Position numbers and translations under genes: made by a program
Notes under the pieces: model-generated
Seen by the model: only the letters and a program-made list of their open reading frames with translations
Database searches by the model: none
What the model was told of the DNA's origin: nothing
From: Corynebacterium lactis
Lineage (GTDB): Bacteria > Actinomycetota > Actinomycetes > Mycobacteriales > Mycobacteriaceae
Length of the DNA: 64,000 bases
NCBI RefSeq assembly: GCF_900519355.1
Contig: NZ_ULHE01000001.1
Coordinates: 1-64,000, forward strand
Reading direction: 5' to 3'
In this document: positions 55,177 through 64,000 of the stretch, piece after piece
Layout: every line of letters starts with the position of its first letter
Numbering within the stretch: the stretch's first letter is position 1

Positions 55177-56091
55177 ATGAAGCACCGGACCGGCCTCCGC
55201 ATCCTCCCCGCCACCGTAGCCCTGATTGCCAGCATGTCCTCGGTGGCCGCTGGTCTGTCCGCGTGCACTATCGACAAGGACAACTTCGCGGACCCGCCGC
55301 GAACCTCACAGGTGGCAACGACCATGCCTGAAAACACAGCAGCTTCTGCCTCCGCCACACCGACGGATGCCCGACGCGCCGCACCCAACCCGACCAGCCC
55401 GACCGCAGCAACTGATGCACGGCAAGACGGCACCAATGGTGACCACGGCGCCCTGGCCGGGCGGACCATCTACCTCGACCCCGGCCACGCCGGCACCCCG
55501 CCGCCGCAGTCGCTGCAGGTCACGGACGGTCGGGGAGGAACCAAGACCTGCAACACCGCCGGCACCTCCTCCGACGCCGGTTTCCCCGAGCACGAGTTCA
55601 ACTGGATGATGGCGCAGGAAATCCAGCAGCTACTCACCCAGCGCGGCGCCACCGTGCTGCTCTCCCGCGGCGACGACACCGGCCGCGCCGACTGCATCGA
55701 CGCCCGAGCCGAGAAGGAAAACTCCTCTGATGCCGACGCCGTGGTGAGCCTCCACGCCGACGGCGCGGGCCAGGGCAACCGAGGATTCCACGTCTCCGCC
55801 ATCGCGGACCCGCTGCCGCACAACGACGCTGCAGGCTCCACCGCCCTGGCCGAGTCGCTTCGCGACGCCCTGGCCGCAGCGGGCTTCGTGCCCTCGAACT
55901 ACCTCGGTTCGGAAGGACTCAACCCGCGTGCTGACCTCACGGGCCTGAACCTATCCACCCGCCCGAAGGCCCTAATCGAGTACGGAAACATGCGCGACAG
56001 CGCGGACATCGTGCTGCTGTCCTCGCCGGATGGTCGCCGCCGCCTGGCCGAAGCGACCGTCGCGGGAATCGAGGCGTTCCTGGCCCGCTAG
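55177..56091 (+). CDS. N-acetylmuramoyl-L-alanine amidase (Amidase_3), lipoprotein
   Basis: A 304-residue zinc amidase that cuts stem peptides from glycan chains. The signal sequence ends at LSAC, so it is probably lipid-anchored. A disordered Thr/Ala-rich linker leads to the catalytic domain with YLDPGHAG (His ligand), HEFNWMMAQEI (Glu ligand), SLHADGAG (His ligand) and LIEYGNMRD (catalytic Glu). Two Cys (KTCNTAG and ADCIDAR) may form a disulfide. It resembles M. tuberculosis Rv3717. A tRNA-Thr lies just upstream. Confidence 0.9.
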   Translation: MKHRTGLRILPATVALIASMSSVAAGLSACTIDKDNFADPPRTSQVATTMPENTAASASATPTDARRAAPNPTSPTAATDARQDGTNGDHGALAGRTIYLDPGHAGTPPPQSLQVTDGRGGTKTCNTAGTSSDAGFPEHEFNWMMAQEIQQLLTQRGATVLLSRGDDTGRADCIDARAEKENSSDADAVVSLHADGAGQGNRGFHVSAIADPLPHNDAAGSTALAESLRDALAAAGFVPSNYLGSEGLNPRADLTGLNLSTRPKALIEYGNMRDSADIVLLSSPDGRRRLAEATVAGIEAFLAR

Positions 56092-56642
56092 CTCGCCGGC
56101 GGCGCGCCAGCCGGATCGCTCTCGGCCTTCGGAACCATGGAATCGTAGGGCTCCATCAGCTTCAGATCCAGCATGGCGGCGGGGACGCCAAAAGCGTCGA
56201 CAAGCACCTCTGACCAGGGGCCGAGCGAGTCGACCAGGTCGTTGAGGCCCGCGCGTGCAGCCTTCGTGCGGGTGCCGGTGAGCAGGGACTGCTCCAGGAA
56301 CCACCCGGCGTTGTCGCAGACCACCGACAGGAAGAAGACGTCGCGGACCTGCTCGAGGACCTCCTGCGCGCGCTCGTCCTCGATGCGGGACTCGGCGGAG
56401 AAGAACGCCTCCAGGATGATGCGGTCGATGTGCGCCCACGCCGCGGCAATCATGTGGTCCTGGGCCTTGTCGACGACCTCGGCGGCCTCGTCGATGGGGA
56501 GCTTGCGCGCCGGGCGGAGCCTGCGGGCCAGCGACTTGAGCAGGCGGTCCTCGCGCTCGATGAGCAGTCGCATCTGGCTGGCCGGGTCGAATAGGGTCGA
56601 CTCCTCGGCGTCGGTGAAGGTATCCAGCAGGTTCTGGATCAC
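56088..56642 (-). CDS. C-terminal part of an acyl-CoA oxidase-like protein
   Basis: 184 residues, almost all helical, beginning VIQNLLDTFTDAEESTLFDP. SQMRLLIEREDRLLKSLARR is the pattern seen near the end of acyl-CoA oxidases. It follows the 56639 gene with a GTGA overlap. Added to it, the total is 688 residues, the normal size of a bacterial acyl-CoA oxidase. The upstream frame reads continuously into this one (GADAVIQNLL) if one base is shifted. So it is either the tail of a frameshifted gene or a genuine second cistron. Confidence 0.65.
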   Translation of the reverse strand: MIQNLLDTFTDAEESTLFDPASQMRLLIEREDRLLKSLARRLRPARKLPIDEAAEVVDKAQDHMIAAAWAHIDRIILEAFFSAESRIEDERAQEVLEQVRDVFFLSVVCDNAGWFLEQSLLTGTRTKAARAGLNDLVDSLGPWSEVLVDAFGVPAAMLDLKLMEPYDSMVPKAESDPAGAPPAS

Positions 56643-58153
56643 GGCGTCGGCGCCGTGCGGCGACGCAGCACGCCGCCGAAACTATCCAGGCCGAAGCGGA
56701 CCATCTCCAGGTTGGAGAAGCTGCGCACCTCGCGGGCGAACCCGCCGAGCAGCTCCTTGGCGGCCAGCTGCAGCATGACCACGTTGTCGCCTTCGAAGGT
56801 CGTGAATACGTCCGAGTCGGCCTTGAAAACGGTCAGCAGGTTCTCGGCCATGTAGCCCGCGCCGCCGGTGGCCTCGCGCATCTCCTGGATGGTGTCGGTC
56901 GCGTGGGCGGTATTGGCGGCCTTCAGCGCCGCGGCGTGCGCCTCCACCTCGCGCAGGTCCAGGCTCTGCTCCGGGGTCAGGTTCGCCCGGTCGAGGTCCT
57001 CGGCCTCCAGGTCGTGGATGCGCTTGATCAGCAGGTTCGTGGCAAATTGCAGGCCGTAGGAGCGGGCGATGCGCGGAATCAGGCGCAGCCGGTGCTGCCG
57101 GTAGCCAATCAGCTGCTTTTCCGGCAGTGTGTCGTCGGCGGCGAACTGCCGGCGCAGGTGCGCGTACTTCGTGCCAATCGTAAGAGAGGTGCGCGTCGCA
57201 GCACCCGCCGCGGCGCCCACGGTCACGCGCCCGCGCACGAGAGCGCCGAGCATGGTGAAGAAACGCGCGTTGGGGCTCTCAATGTCGCTGGAGTAGGCCC
57301 CCTCCGGCGAGACATCCGCGAAGCGGTTGAGCAAGTTCTCGCGCGGGACCCGGTAGTGGTCGAACATCAGGGTGCCGTTGTCGACTCCCGCAAGTCCTCC
57401 CTTGACCCCGTGGTCGCCGATGCGCACGCCCGCCACCGGGGAGCCGTCGTCCTGCCGGATCCTCGCGACGATGCAGTGAACGCCGTGGGATTCCTCCTGG
57501 TCAGGGGTGTAGAGCTGGCAGAAGACAGCTGCCCAGCGCCCGTCGCGGGCGGCGTTGCCCAGGAACCACTTCTCCGAGGACGCGGTCGGGGAGTGTAGGA
57601 CGAACTCCTGCGTGTCCGGGTCGTAATGGGCGGTGGTCTCCAGGGACTGCACGTCGGAGCCGTGCCCCCGCTCGGTCATCGCGAAGCAGCCGAGCGCCCG
57701 CAGCTCAATCAGGTCGCTCACCAGCTCGTGGTGGCGATCGGTGCCCAGGTTGGACACCGCCCCGCCGAAGAGCCCCCACTGCACGCCGGACTTCACCATC
57801 ACGGACAGGTCGTTGTGGCCGAGCATCTCAATGCCGGTGAGCGTCTCGCCCGTCTCGCCGGTCCCGCCCTGGTCGACGCGGAACGCGCCGTGCGGCATGC
57901 CTGTCGCCAGCACCTTTTCCAGCGCCGCCGTGGTGCGGGCGCGGGCCGCCTCCAACCCAAGGCCAAAGGCCGGGCGCAGCTCGGGGTCGTCCAGGACCTC
58001 ACGCAGCCGGGCGCGCGCCTGCGGGAAGTAGCCGTCGAGCACTTCCTGCAGAGGCGCTACGACGCCCTCCTCCGGCGTCTCGGGGAGCTTCTGCGGCGCA
58101 TCCGACCTGCGCCTGCGGGGAGTACGTGCGGAGTCGTCAAAATTGCGTGCCAT
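56639..58153 (-). CDS. Acyl-CoA dehydrogenase/oxidase family protein (N-terminal and core)
   Basis: 504 residues. FAMTERGHGSDVQSLETTA is the flavin-binding acyl-CoA dehydrogenase motif, followed by SEKWFLGNAA and GVKGGLAGVDNGTLMFDHYRV. REATGGAGYMAENLL and DVFTTFEGDNVVMLQL are the oxidase-type C-terminal signatures. It catalyses the first step of fatty acyl-CoA beta-oxidation. The ORF ends in LRRRTAPTP just before the point where homologues continue, so it appears truncated by a frameshift near 56645-56660. The rest lies at 56088-56642. Confidence 0.85.
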   Translation of the reverse strand: MARNFDDSARTPRRRRSDAPQKLPETPEEGVVAPLQEVLDGYFPQARARLREVLDDPELRPAFGLGLEAARARTTAALEKVLATGMPHGAFRVDQGGTGETGETLTGIEMLGHNDLSVMVKSGVQWGLFGGAVSNLGTDRHHELVSDLIELRALGCFAMTERGHGSDVQSLETTAHYDPDTQEFVLHSPTASSEKWFLGNAARDGRWAAVFCQLYTPDQEESHGVHCIVARIRQDDGSPVAGVRIGDHGVKGGLAGVDNGTLMFDHYRVPRENLLNRFADVSPEGAYSSDIESPNARFFTMLGALVRGRVTVGAAAGAATRTSLTIGTKYAHLRRQFAADDTLPEKQLIGYRQHRLRLIPRIARSYGLQFATNLLIKRIHDLEAEDLDRANLTPEQSLDLREVEAHAAALKAANTAHATDTIQEMREATGGAGYMAENLLTVFKADSDVFTTFEGDNVVMLQLAAKELLGGFAREVRSFSNLEMVRFGLDSFGGVLRRRTAPTP

Positions 58154-58239
58154 GACCCAACGCTAGTTCGGCGACCGAACCGGCGTGGGCGATTGCGGTA
58201 ACAGGTCCGTTACGACTTGGTCACCTCCGCCGTCTGTGC

Positions 58240-59724
58240 TTACGTGGTCGACGGCGCCAGTGTCTCCGGCAGCGGCTGGCGCTCGAGGGGATCCAGGCCA
58301 CGCACCTTGGCGTTGACGAAAGCCGCCACCACGAGAATCACAAACATTGCCGCCGCAGAAAACAGCTGGACGCGGGCGGTGGCGTCGGAAAGCATGAGTG
58401 CGGCGAGCGCGGCGAGGACCACCAGCGTGGCGATGGTGACCCACGGGAATGCCCACGTGCGCACCGGCAGGGAGTGCGCGGCCTCGAGCGGGCGGCGCAG
58501 GCGCAGCTGCGAGACGGCGATGAACGTCCACACGATTAGCAGCGATGCTCCGGCGGAGTTGAGCATGAAGGTCAGCAGCCAGCCGGTATCGGCGTAGTTC
58601 AGCACAACCATGATCGCGGAGAGGACCACCGACAGGATGATGGCGGTGATCGGCACGCCACGGGAGTCGACCGTGGTGAACACGCGCGGCGCCTCGTGGC
58701 GGCTGGCCAGCGAGAACATCATGCGGCTAGACGCGTAGATCTGCGCGTTGAACGCCGACAGCAGCGCCAGCACGATCACGGCCTCCATAAAGCCGACGAC
58801 GCCCGGGATACCCGCCAGGGCCAGGACCTTGGTAAAGGGGCTTTCCGACGCATCCTTCGCGGCGCCCAGGGTGGAGTAGGGCAGCAGGAAGGTGATGACC
58901 AGGACGGAGCCCAGGTAGAACACGGAAATGCGGGTGATGGTGGAGCGCACCGCGTTGACCAGGGAGTGCTGCGGGTTCTCGGACTCGGCGGCGGCTATGG
59001 CGACGACCTCGATGCCGCCGAATGCGAAGGCCACGGCGAGAATCGCCTTGGCGACGCCGCCGGCGCCGTTGGGCATGAAGCCGTCCTGGGTGAAGACATG
59101 CGTGCCGATGAAGGAGTGGCCCGGCAGCAGGCCGAAGATCAGTAACACGCCGATGACCAGGAACACCACCAGCACGGCGACCTTGATGAAGGCGAACCAG
59201 AACTCGAACTCGCCGAAGGCGCGGATGCGCAGCAGGTTCACCAGGGCGAAGAAGGCCACAAATACCGCGGCAGGAATCCAGGGGGAGACCCCGAACCAGG
59301 CGCCCACGAAGGCGGCGGCGCCGGTCATCTCCGCGCCGAGGACGGCGACCGTGGCCAGCCAGTAAATCCAGCCCTGGGTGAACCCGGCCCAGCGGCCAAT
59401 GCCGTGCTCGGCGTACTCGGAGAAGGACCCCGAGGCCGGGATGACGGTGCCCATCTCGCCTAGCATCTGCATGATTACGATGGCCAGCAGACCTGCGACG
59501 ATGTAGGCCAGCAGCACGGCCGGGCCTGCTGCCTGGATGCCGACGCCGGTGCCGAGGAAGAGGCCCGCGCCAATGGAGGAACCCAGCCCCATCATGGTCA
59601 GGTGGCGGACCTTCAGGCCCTGGCCCAGCTTCTTGTCATGGGCGGGGCCTGCGGGGCCGGCGGGGCTTGCGGTCCCACCAGGCCCGGGGGTTCCGGGTGC
59701 GAGCGGCGCGTCGGAGTTATTCAT
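58240..59724 (-). CDS. APC-family amino-acid permease
   Basis: A 494-residue transporter with about 12 membrane helices. The first helix has the family motif MGLGSSIGAGLFLGTG. EYAEHGIGRWAGFTQGWIYW and FAFGGIEVVAIAAAESENP match the AAT (GabP/AnsP/aromatic permease) branch. The substrate cannot be fixed from sequence. A Pro/Gly/Ala-rich N-terminal tail of about 30 residues precedes it. ATG 59724 was preferred to 59769 because AAGGA lies upstream; the choice is not firm. Confidence 0.88.
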   Translation of the reverse strand: MNNSDAPLAPGTPGPGGTASPAGPAGPAHDKKLGQGLKVRHLTMMGLGSSIGAGLFLGTGVGIQAAGPAVLLAYIVAGLLAIVIMQMLGEMGTVIPASGSFSEYAEHGIGRWAGFTQGWIYWLATVAVLGAEMTGAAAFVGAWFGVSPWIPAAVFVAFFALVNLLRIRAFGEFEFWFAFIKVAVLVVFLVIGVLLIFGLLPGHSFIGTHVFTQDGFMPNGAGGVAKAILAVAFAFGGIEVVAIAAAESENPQHSLVNAVRSTITRISVFYLGSVLVITFLLPYSTLGAAKDASESPFTKVLALAGIPGVVGFMEAVIVLALLSAFNAQIYASSRMMFSLASRHEAPRVFTTVDSRGVPITAIILSVVLSAIMVVLNYADTGWLLTFMLNSAGASLLIVWTFIAVSQLRLRRPLEAAHSLPVRTWAFPWVTIATLVVLAALAALMLSDATARVQLFSAAAMFVILVVAAFVNAKVRGLDPLERQPLPETLAPSTT

Positions 59725-59798
59725 TTTCGGAGCGAATCCTTCAGCTTCGGGCCCCTTGTAAGGGCCCATTTAGGTAGTGCTGTTGTCAGCACACCAGC

Positions 59799-60700
59799 TT
59801 ATCGCTTCGAAATCGTGTCGTTAATCAGTGCCGCAGTACCGGTAATTCCGGTGGCGGTCAGGTGCATGAACAGTTCGTGCTCGGCGGGGAAATCGATAAT
59901 TCCGGCGACCCAGCGCTCGGTGTCGGACGCGCAGGTGTGGCGGTCCTTCGAAACGCCCTTCAGATCGATAATCGGTACGCCAGTCTCGGCGGAGATCGCC
60001 TTGTCGCGTGCCTCGGTGAGTTCCTCGCCCTTCGTCACCGTCTCCGCTGGAATGCGTACGGGCACCGGGTTTCCGGAGACGATCCGGACCGGGCAGACCA
60101 TCTTGTTGCTATCGGACAGCGTCGGGTAGCTGACCAGACGGACGTCGGCATTCGGCGCCAGCGCCTTGACGCGGGCAATCTTCTGCTTCATGGCGTCGAT
60201 GTAGGTGCGGTCGCGTCGTGGGTCTTCATGCTCTCGTCGCGGTAATCGTTGAAACCGAACTGAATCAGAACGGTGCTCGTCGACGCGTTGAGGTTGCCCT
60301 GCTCCTGGGCGAGGTTGATCTGCTGATCGAAATTGCGCACGCCATCCTGCGCGATGACGCCGGTGGCACCGGCGCAGGAGTAGTTGTGGACCGTGCGTCC
60401 GGAGATTTGGGCAAGTTCAGCCGCTACGGTTTTGTCGCCGACGAGACAGTCGGTCTTCTGCCAGTTCTCATCGCCTGCGATCAGGGTCTTCGCCCCGGGG
60501 ATGGAGCTGACCTTTTCGTCGCGCAAGATCAGGTGCTGTGCGACAACGCGGTCCGTCGGGTTGGCGAAAATGGAATCGCCGAGCATGACGACGTCCCCGC
60601 CCGATACCGGAGCCGCGGAGGCAGGGGCCACCGCAGCCGGGAAGGAGAGTGCCGCCAGCGCGCAGGCGGAAACGATTGTGGACAGCGATCTGATCTTCAC
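59799..60700 (-). pseudogene. Secreted SGNH/GDSL hydrolase, frameshifted
   Basis: From GTG 60700 the protein has a signal peptide (to PASAAP) and block I VVMLGDSIFANP with the nucleophile Ser. CAGATG and QFGFNDYRDE are blocks II and III. The frame then ends at TSTP just after MKTHDA. The sequence resumes in another frame as RTYIDAMKQKIARVKALAPN and runs to 59799. A single-base change near 60200-60215 explains it. The His of block V, expected as DxxH near the end, is uncertain (PAEHELFMHLTATG could supply it). In Corynebacterium such enzymes are secreted lipases or esterases. Confidence 0.82.
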
Positions 60701-60910
60701 TTTTTCGAAAGTCCTTTGAAAAATCGGGCGAATGGTATCGCGGGATTAGGGCTGGGAAAAACAACGGCTACGGCTGTTTCGGCCGTTGTGAACGCTATTA
60801 TCTTACACGCCCATTTCGTATCCCAAAAAATATGAACGCGATGCGGTAGCGGCCGATACTGCAGGTGAGGCCTTTCACCGTGGGGCCCCGGCCTCGGTAC
60901 TTTGGTGCGT

Positions 60911-60970
60911 AGAAAAGCTCCCCGGCGGCTGAACGCTGATTTCTCAGCCCAGCCGCCGGGGAGCTTTTCT
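60911..60970. terminator. Strong bidirectional terminator
   Basis: A perfect 21-bp stem (60911-60931 with 60950-60970) has an 18-base loop. Its ends, AGAAAAG and CTTTTCT, supply T-rich tails on both strands. It lies after the MHS transporter gene (reverse strand). Confidence 0.93.
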
Positions 60971-61025
60971 TGTTATTGCATCTGCGCCCGAACGAGCGTG
61001 TGAGGCGTTACCGCTTCTGCGAGAG

Positions 61026-62372
61026 TTAGACGCGAGCGCTGACCGGCTCGGAGGCCTTGGACTCCGGGTGCTCAATCAGGTCGCGGTCCTCGAGGCCCTT
61101 CGGCAGGAGGAATAGCGAGACCAGGGCCGGGATGGCCATGACCACGAGGTAGACGGAGATGTATGCGGCGTTGCCGGTCTTGTCGATGATCAGCTGGGCG
61201 ATCATCGGAGCAAACGCGCCACCCAGGACTGCGCCGATAGCGTAGGAGATAGAGGCGCCGGAGTAGCGAACCTCGGACGGGAACATCTCGGAGTACATCG
61301 CCGGCTGGGGTCCGAAGGTCAGCGCCAGCGGAAGAGTCAGGATGGCAACGGTGAGGATGTAGAGGACCGGGCCCTGCTCAATGAGGGTCCACATGACAAT
61401 CTCCCAGACGATAATCAGGGCGTAGCCAATGATGAAGGTCTTGGCGCGACCGATGCGGTCAGACCACGCGCCGGCGAGGAACATGAAGATGGTCCAGCAG
61501 ACGCCGGCGATCAGGGTGCCGGTCCAAGCAATCATCGGGTCGTAGCCCAGCTTCTTCTGTGCGTAGGAGCCGAAGAATGCGATGACCAGGTAGCCAGTGG
61601 CCTGCTGTGCGGCGAAGATGAGGGCGCCCTGGATGACCTTGCCCCAGTGGTTTTTGAAAAGCTCCGGCAGTGGGGTGGAGCGCTCGGCGGACTCGGCCTG
61701 CATGGCCTGGAATACCGGGGACTCGTCGACGGCGCGACGAATGGCGTAGCCAATCAGAACCAGGATGAAGGAGAGCAGGAAGGGCACGCGCCAGCCCCAC
61801 TCCATGTAGGCTTCCTTGCCCACGATGCCCATGACGATCAGCATGGTGGCGGTGGCCAGGGTAAGGCCCAGCGGGACACCTGCCTGCGGAAAAGCACCGT
61901 AAATACCGCGCTTTTCCTTCGGCGCGTATTCGACGGACATCAGTGCTGCGCCGCCCCATTCGCCACCAGCGGACAGACCCTGGAAGACGCGGAGCAGAAC
62001 CAGCAGAATCGGCGCGGCCACGCCGATGGTGGCGTACGTCGGCAGGAGGCCGATCAGGAAGGTGGCTGCGCCCATGCCGATAAGGGTGAAGACCAGAATC
62101 ATCTTGCGGCCGTAACGGTCGCCGATGTGTCCGGCGACGATCGCGCCCAGCGGCCGGAACAGGAAGGAGATCCCCAGGGTCGCCCAGGCGAGAACCTGGG
62201 AGAGCTGCGGGTTCGACTTCGCGGCAGGCTCGATAAACGCGGGGGCCAGCACGATGGCCGCGGCCTGCGCGTAAATCAGGAAGTCGTAGAACTCGATGGT
62301 GGTGCCCACGAGAGTTCCCGTCAGCACGCTGCGGCGCTGCTTGGGATCAGTGGCGATGATCGACGTGGTCAT
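61026..62372 (-). CDS. MFS transporter, metabolite:H+ symporter (MHS) family
   Basis: A 448-residue transporter with 12 helices. GTLVGTTIEFYDFLIYAQAA is the MHS family start. GHIGDRYGRKMILVF is the MFS motif between helices 2 and 3, and LLRVFQGLSAGGEWGGAALM is the strongly conserved helix 4-5 MHS signature. Relatives carry shikimate, proline betaine, citrate or alpha-ketoglutarate with protons. The substrate here is unknown. It is followed by the 60911 terminator. Confidence 0.9.
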   Translation of the reverse strand: MTTSIIATDPKQRRSVLTGTLVGTTIEFYDFLIYAQAAAIVLAPAFIEPAAKSNPQLSQVLAWATLGISFLFRPLGAIVAGHIGDRYGRKMILVFTLIGMGAATFLIGLLPTYATIGVAAPILLVLLRVFQGLSAGGEWGGAALMSVEYAPKEKRGIYGAFPQAGVPLGLTLATATMLIVMGIVGKEAYMEWGWRVPFLLSFILVLIGYAIRRAVDESPVFQAMQAESAERSTPLPELFKNHWGKVIQGALIFAAQQATGYLVIAFFGSYAQKKLGYDPMIAWTGTLIAGVCWTIFMFLAGAWSDRIGRAKTFIIGYALIIVWEIVMWTLIEQGPVLYILTVAILTLPLALTFGPQPAMYSEMFPSEVRYSGASISYAIGAVLGGAFAPMIAQLIIDKTGNAAYISVYLVVMAIPALVSLFLLPKGLEDRDLIEHPESKASEPVSARV

Positions 62373-63018
62373 GGAGGTTTCAAAGCTTTCTTCTTATCGG
62401 CTCCGGCGTGGCGCGTGCCGACGCGTAGTGCGACGGGCCTGCGCCACAGCGCCGGGGCATCTGGGCAAGAATGTGCAACGGGTCGTAGTTTTGCACAGCA
62501 ACGGTATTGGGACCTATGTACTCGTTTTTTGGAGTGCTGCAATGCAGGCTCACATCGGGGGTAGAAGGGGCGAAATCATGCCCGTTTTAGCCCCTTTGTG
62601 TTTCCGTTTTTGAAAAGCGCCCTTCAGTTAAGTACATCGGAGGGGGATTTTATGGGGGTACGCCAAAAAACTTTTGAAGGATGTGGATGGGGCCACAGGA
62701 GGGACGTCGTTATTCCTGGTTCCGGGCACTTTTCGGGCTTTGTGGCTACCTACTTATGGGTCGAATATGACCGAGCGCGCTATTGCATTAGATCTTGATT
62801 TGTGAAAATTGTGACTCAAGTTTCGGAAAAAACGGGCAAAATAACGGGTAGGTCACGGTGTTGCGTCGAAATTGCAACTTCCCCCGGATGGGGTTGGGTG
62901 TCGGGGGGTGAAATAGAAGCACCCCTTTAAGGGGGTGGAAGCCCCGTGTTTGAGGGGCTCCAGGGAATCTTCCTGGAATCGGCCTCGCCACAAAAGTGAG
63001 CGTCGTAAAGTAACGCAC
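62373..63018. other. Intergenic region with two hairpins before the last MFS gene
   Basis: No supported gene. CACCCCTTTAAGGGGGTG (62920-62937) and GCCCCGTGTTTGAGGGGC (62941-62958) form adjacent stem-loops about 60 bases upstream of the 63019 start. They could be a regulatory leader, but nothing identifies a known riboswitch. Confidence 0.45.
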
Positions 63019-64000
63019 ATGGCAACGACAAACGGGACTAATAGCAACGCTGCGCCCCAGCACGAGCACCGAGGTAACACCAGGTTCTGGCTGTTTAGCG
63101 CGCTCGCGGTGTTCGCTGTGGCCTGGGGTGGAAACCAATTCACGCCGCTGATGGTGATGTACCGCCTGAACAGGGATCTTGCCCCCGTGTTCGTTGACCT
63201 GCTCCTCTTCGTCTACGCGCTGGGCATCGCACCGGCGCTGCTAATCTCGGGGCCCGTCTCGGATCGCATTGGCCGCAAGCCGGTCATGCTGGTCGCACCA
63301 TTCCTGTCAATTTTGGGCTCGACCCTGATCGCGCTGGGCGAGAAGACCGGGCCACTAATTCTGTCCGGGCGCTTCATCTCGGGAATCGCCGTCGGAATCG
63401 TCATGGCCGTTGGTGGCTCCTGGGTCAAGGAACTCTCGACCGCCCGTTTTGACCCGACGGCCAAGACGACCTCGGGAGCGAAGCGTCAATCGATGGCGTT
63501 GACCCTGGGGTTTGGTTTCGGAGCAGGCATCGCGGGAACGCTGGCGCAGTTCGCGCCTTTGCCGGGCCAATTGGCCTACATCGTTCACATTGTCCTTACT
63601 ATCCCGACAATCTTCGGCATGATGATGGTCCCCGAGACTCGTCAATCCCCGCACCTGCACGGCGGCCACCACGAGAGCCTGCTGCAATCCCTGCGCACGC
63701 CCTCGGTTACGAACAGGCGCTTCCTGCTCGTCGTCGCCATGGGCGCTCCCTGGGTGTTCGGAGCTGCCGGCGTCGCCTACGCGATCATCCCGTCGCTGAT
63801 GCAGAACTTCGTGTCCCAGCCGGTGTTCTATTCGGCCATGGTGACATTCTTCGCGCTCCTGCTCGGCTTCGGCATCCAGCAGATCGGGCCGAGGCTGGTG
63901 TCCAATCACTCCGCACGGGGCTCCCTCATCGCGATCGGCATTGTCATCGTCGGCATGGGGTCGGCCGCCGCAATGTCCACCAACCCCACCGCGGTGACGG
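63019..64000 (+). CDS. MFS transporter, cut by the window edge
   Basis: 327 residues are present and the frame is still open at the end. GPVSDRIGRKPVMLVAPF is the MFS motif between helices 2 and 3, and SGRFISGIAVGIVMAVGGSW is the helix 4 region. A His-rich loop (HLHGGHHES) lies between the two halves. About ten helices are visible before the edge. ATG 63019 follows no obvious ribosome site. The substrate is unknown; the sugar-porter-like motif SDRIGRKP suggests a drug or small-molecule exporter as easily as an importer. Confidence 0.85.
   Translation, partial: MATTNGTNSNAAPQHEHRGNTRFWLFSALAVFAVAWGGNQFTPLMVMYRLNRDLAPVFVDLLLFVYALGIAPALLISGPVSDRIGRKPVMLVAPFLSILGSTLIALGEKTGPLILSGRFISGIAVGIVMAVGGSWVKELSTARFDPTAKTTSGAKRQSMALTLGFGFGAGIAGTLAQFAPLPGQLAYIVHIVLTIPTIFGMMMVPETRQSPHLHGGHHESLLQSLRTPSVTNRRFLLVVAMGAPWVFGAAGVAYAIIPSLMQNFVSQPVFYSAMVTFFALLLGFGIQQIGPRLVSNHSARGSLIAIGIVIVGMGSAAAMSTNPTAVT

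Noticed and set aside
62598-62798. 66-codon open frame before the last MFS gene
   Set aside because: No ribosome site and unlike any protein; the region carries leader-type hairpins instead.

Overview
The window looks like chromosomal DNA from a Corynebacterium (GC-rich Actinobacteria). It carries a SpaA-type sortase-assembled pilus cluster in the C. diphtheriae order spaA-srtA-spaB-spaC. It also has a GlxR of the 227-residue corynebacterial length, a WhiB4/WhcA-type regulator, an ECF sigma factor of the SigC type, a 6C RNA, and a long block whose order follows Mycobacterium tuberculosis Rv3683 to Rv3644c. The species cannot be fixed from sequence alone.

Layout: 1-7.8 kb, AT-richer leader and then the heterotrimeric pilus operon (shaft pilin, class C sortase, base pilin, von Willebrand tip pilin) closed by a strong terminator. 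7.9-9.2 kb, a decayed ISL3-family insertion sequence. 9.3-13.4 kb, a lipoprotein S33 peptidase, sigC, and divergently katA. 13.6-14.5 kb, two small paralogous proteins of unknown function with N-x-N-x-P-F-G repeats. 15.1-21.4 kb, a reverse-strand Mrp Na+/H+ antiporter operon (A/B fusion, C, D, E, F, G), in which mrpE is frameshifted. 21.7 kb, tRNA-Pro.

21.9-54.8 kb is the conserved actinobacterial block: metallophosphoesterase, YqeY, PonA2-type PBP, WhiB4, a DUF4177-like protein, RidA, an MBL hydrolase, GlxR, Nth, a TlpA-like thioredoxin, a Nudix hydrolase, a MarP-type membrane protease, an alpha/beta hydrolase without a nucleophile, a holin-like protein, a degenerate Fic protein and a SerB-like HAD. 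Then come the 6C RNA, a Tad/Flp pilus cluster (tadZABC, flp, two TadE/G-like genes), the linked DEAH helicase (frameshifted), cspA, topA, a DUF418 protein, a DUF2975/Xre pair with a triple palindromic operator, a membrane class III cyclase (the enzyme type that makes the cAMP sensed by GlxR), and holB. 55-64 kb holds tRNA-Thr, a lipoprotein amidase, a split acyl-CoA oxidase-like gene, an amino-acid permease, a frameshifted SGNH hydrolase, an MHS transporter, and a truncated MFS gene at the edge.

Most unusual signals: (i) the 11-mer CGTCGGCAAGC, found by eye 15 times on both strands between 15.6 and 53.7 kb, far above chance; (ii) a small family of intergenic hairpin repeats, two or three of which share sequence; (iii) the PFG-repeat protein pair; (iv) four separate genes broken by single-base-type frameshifts, which is either real decay or indel error in the assembly.
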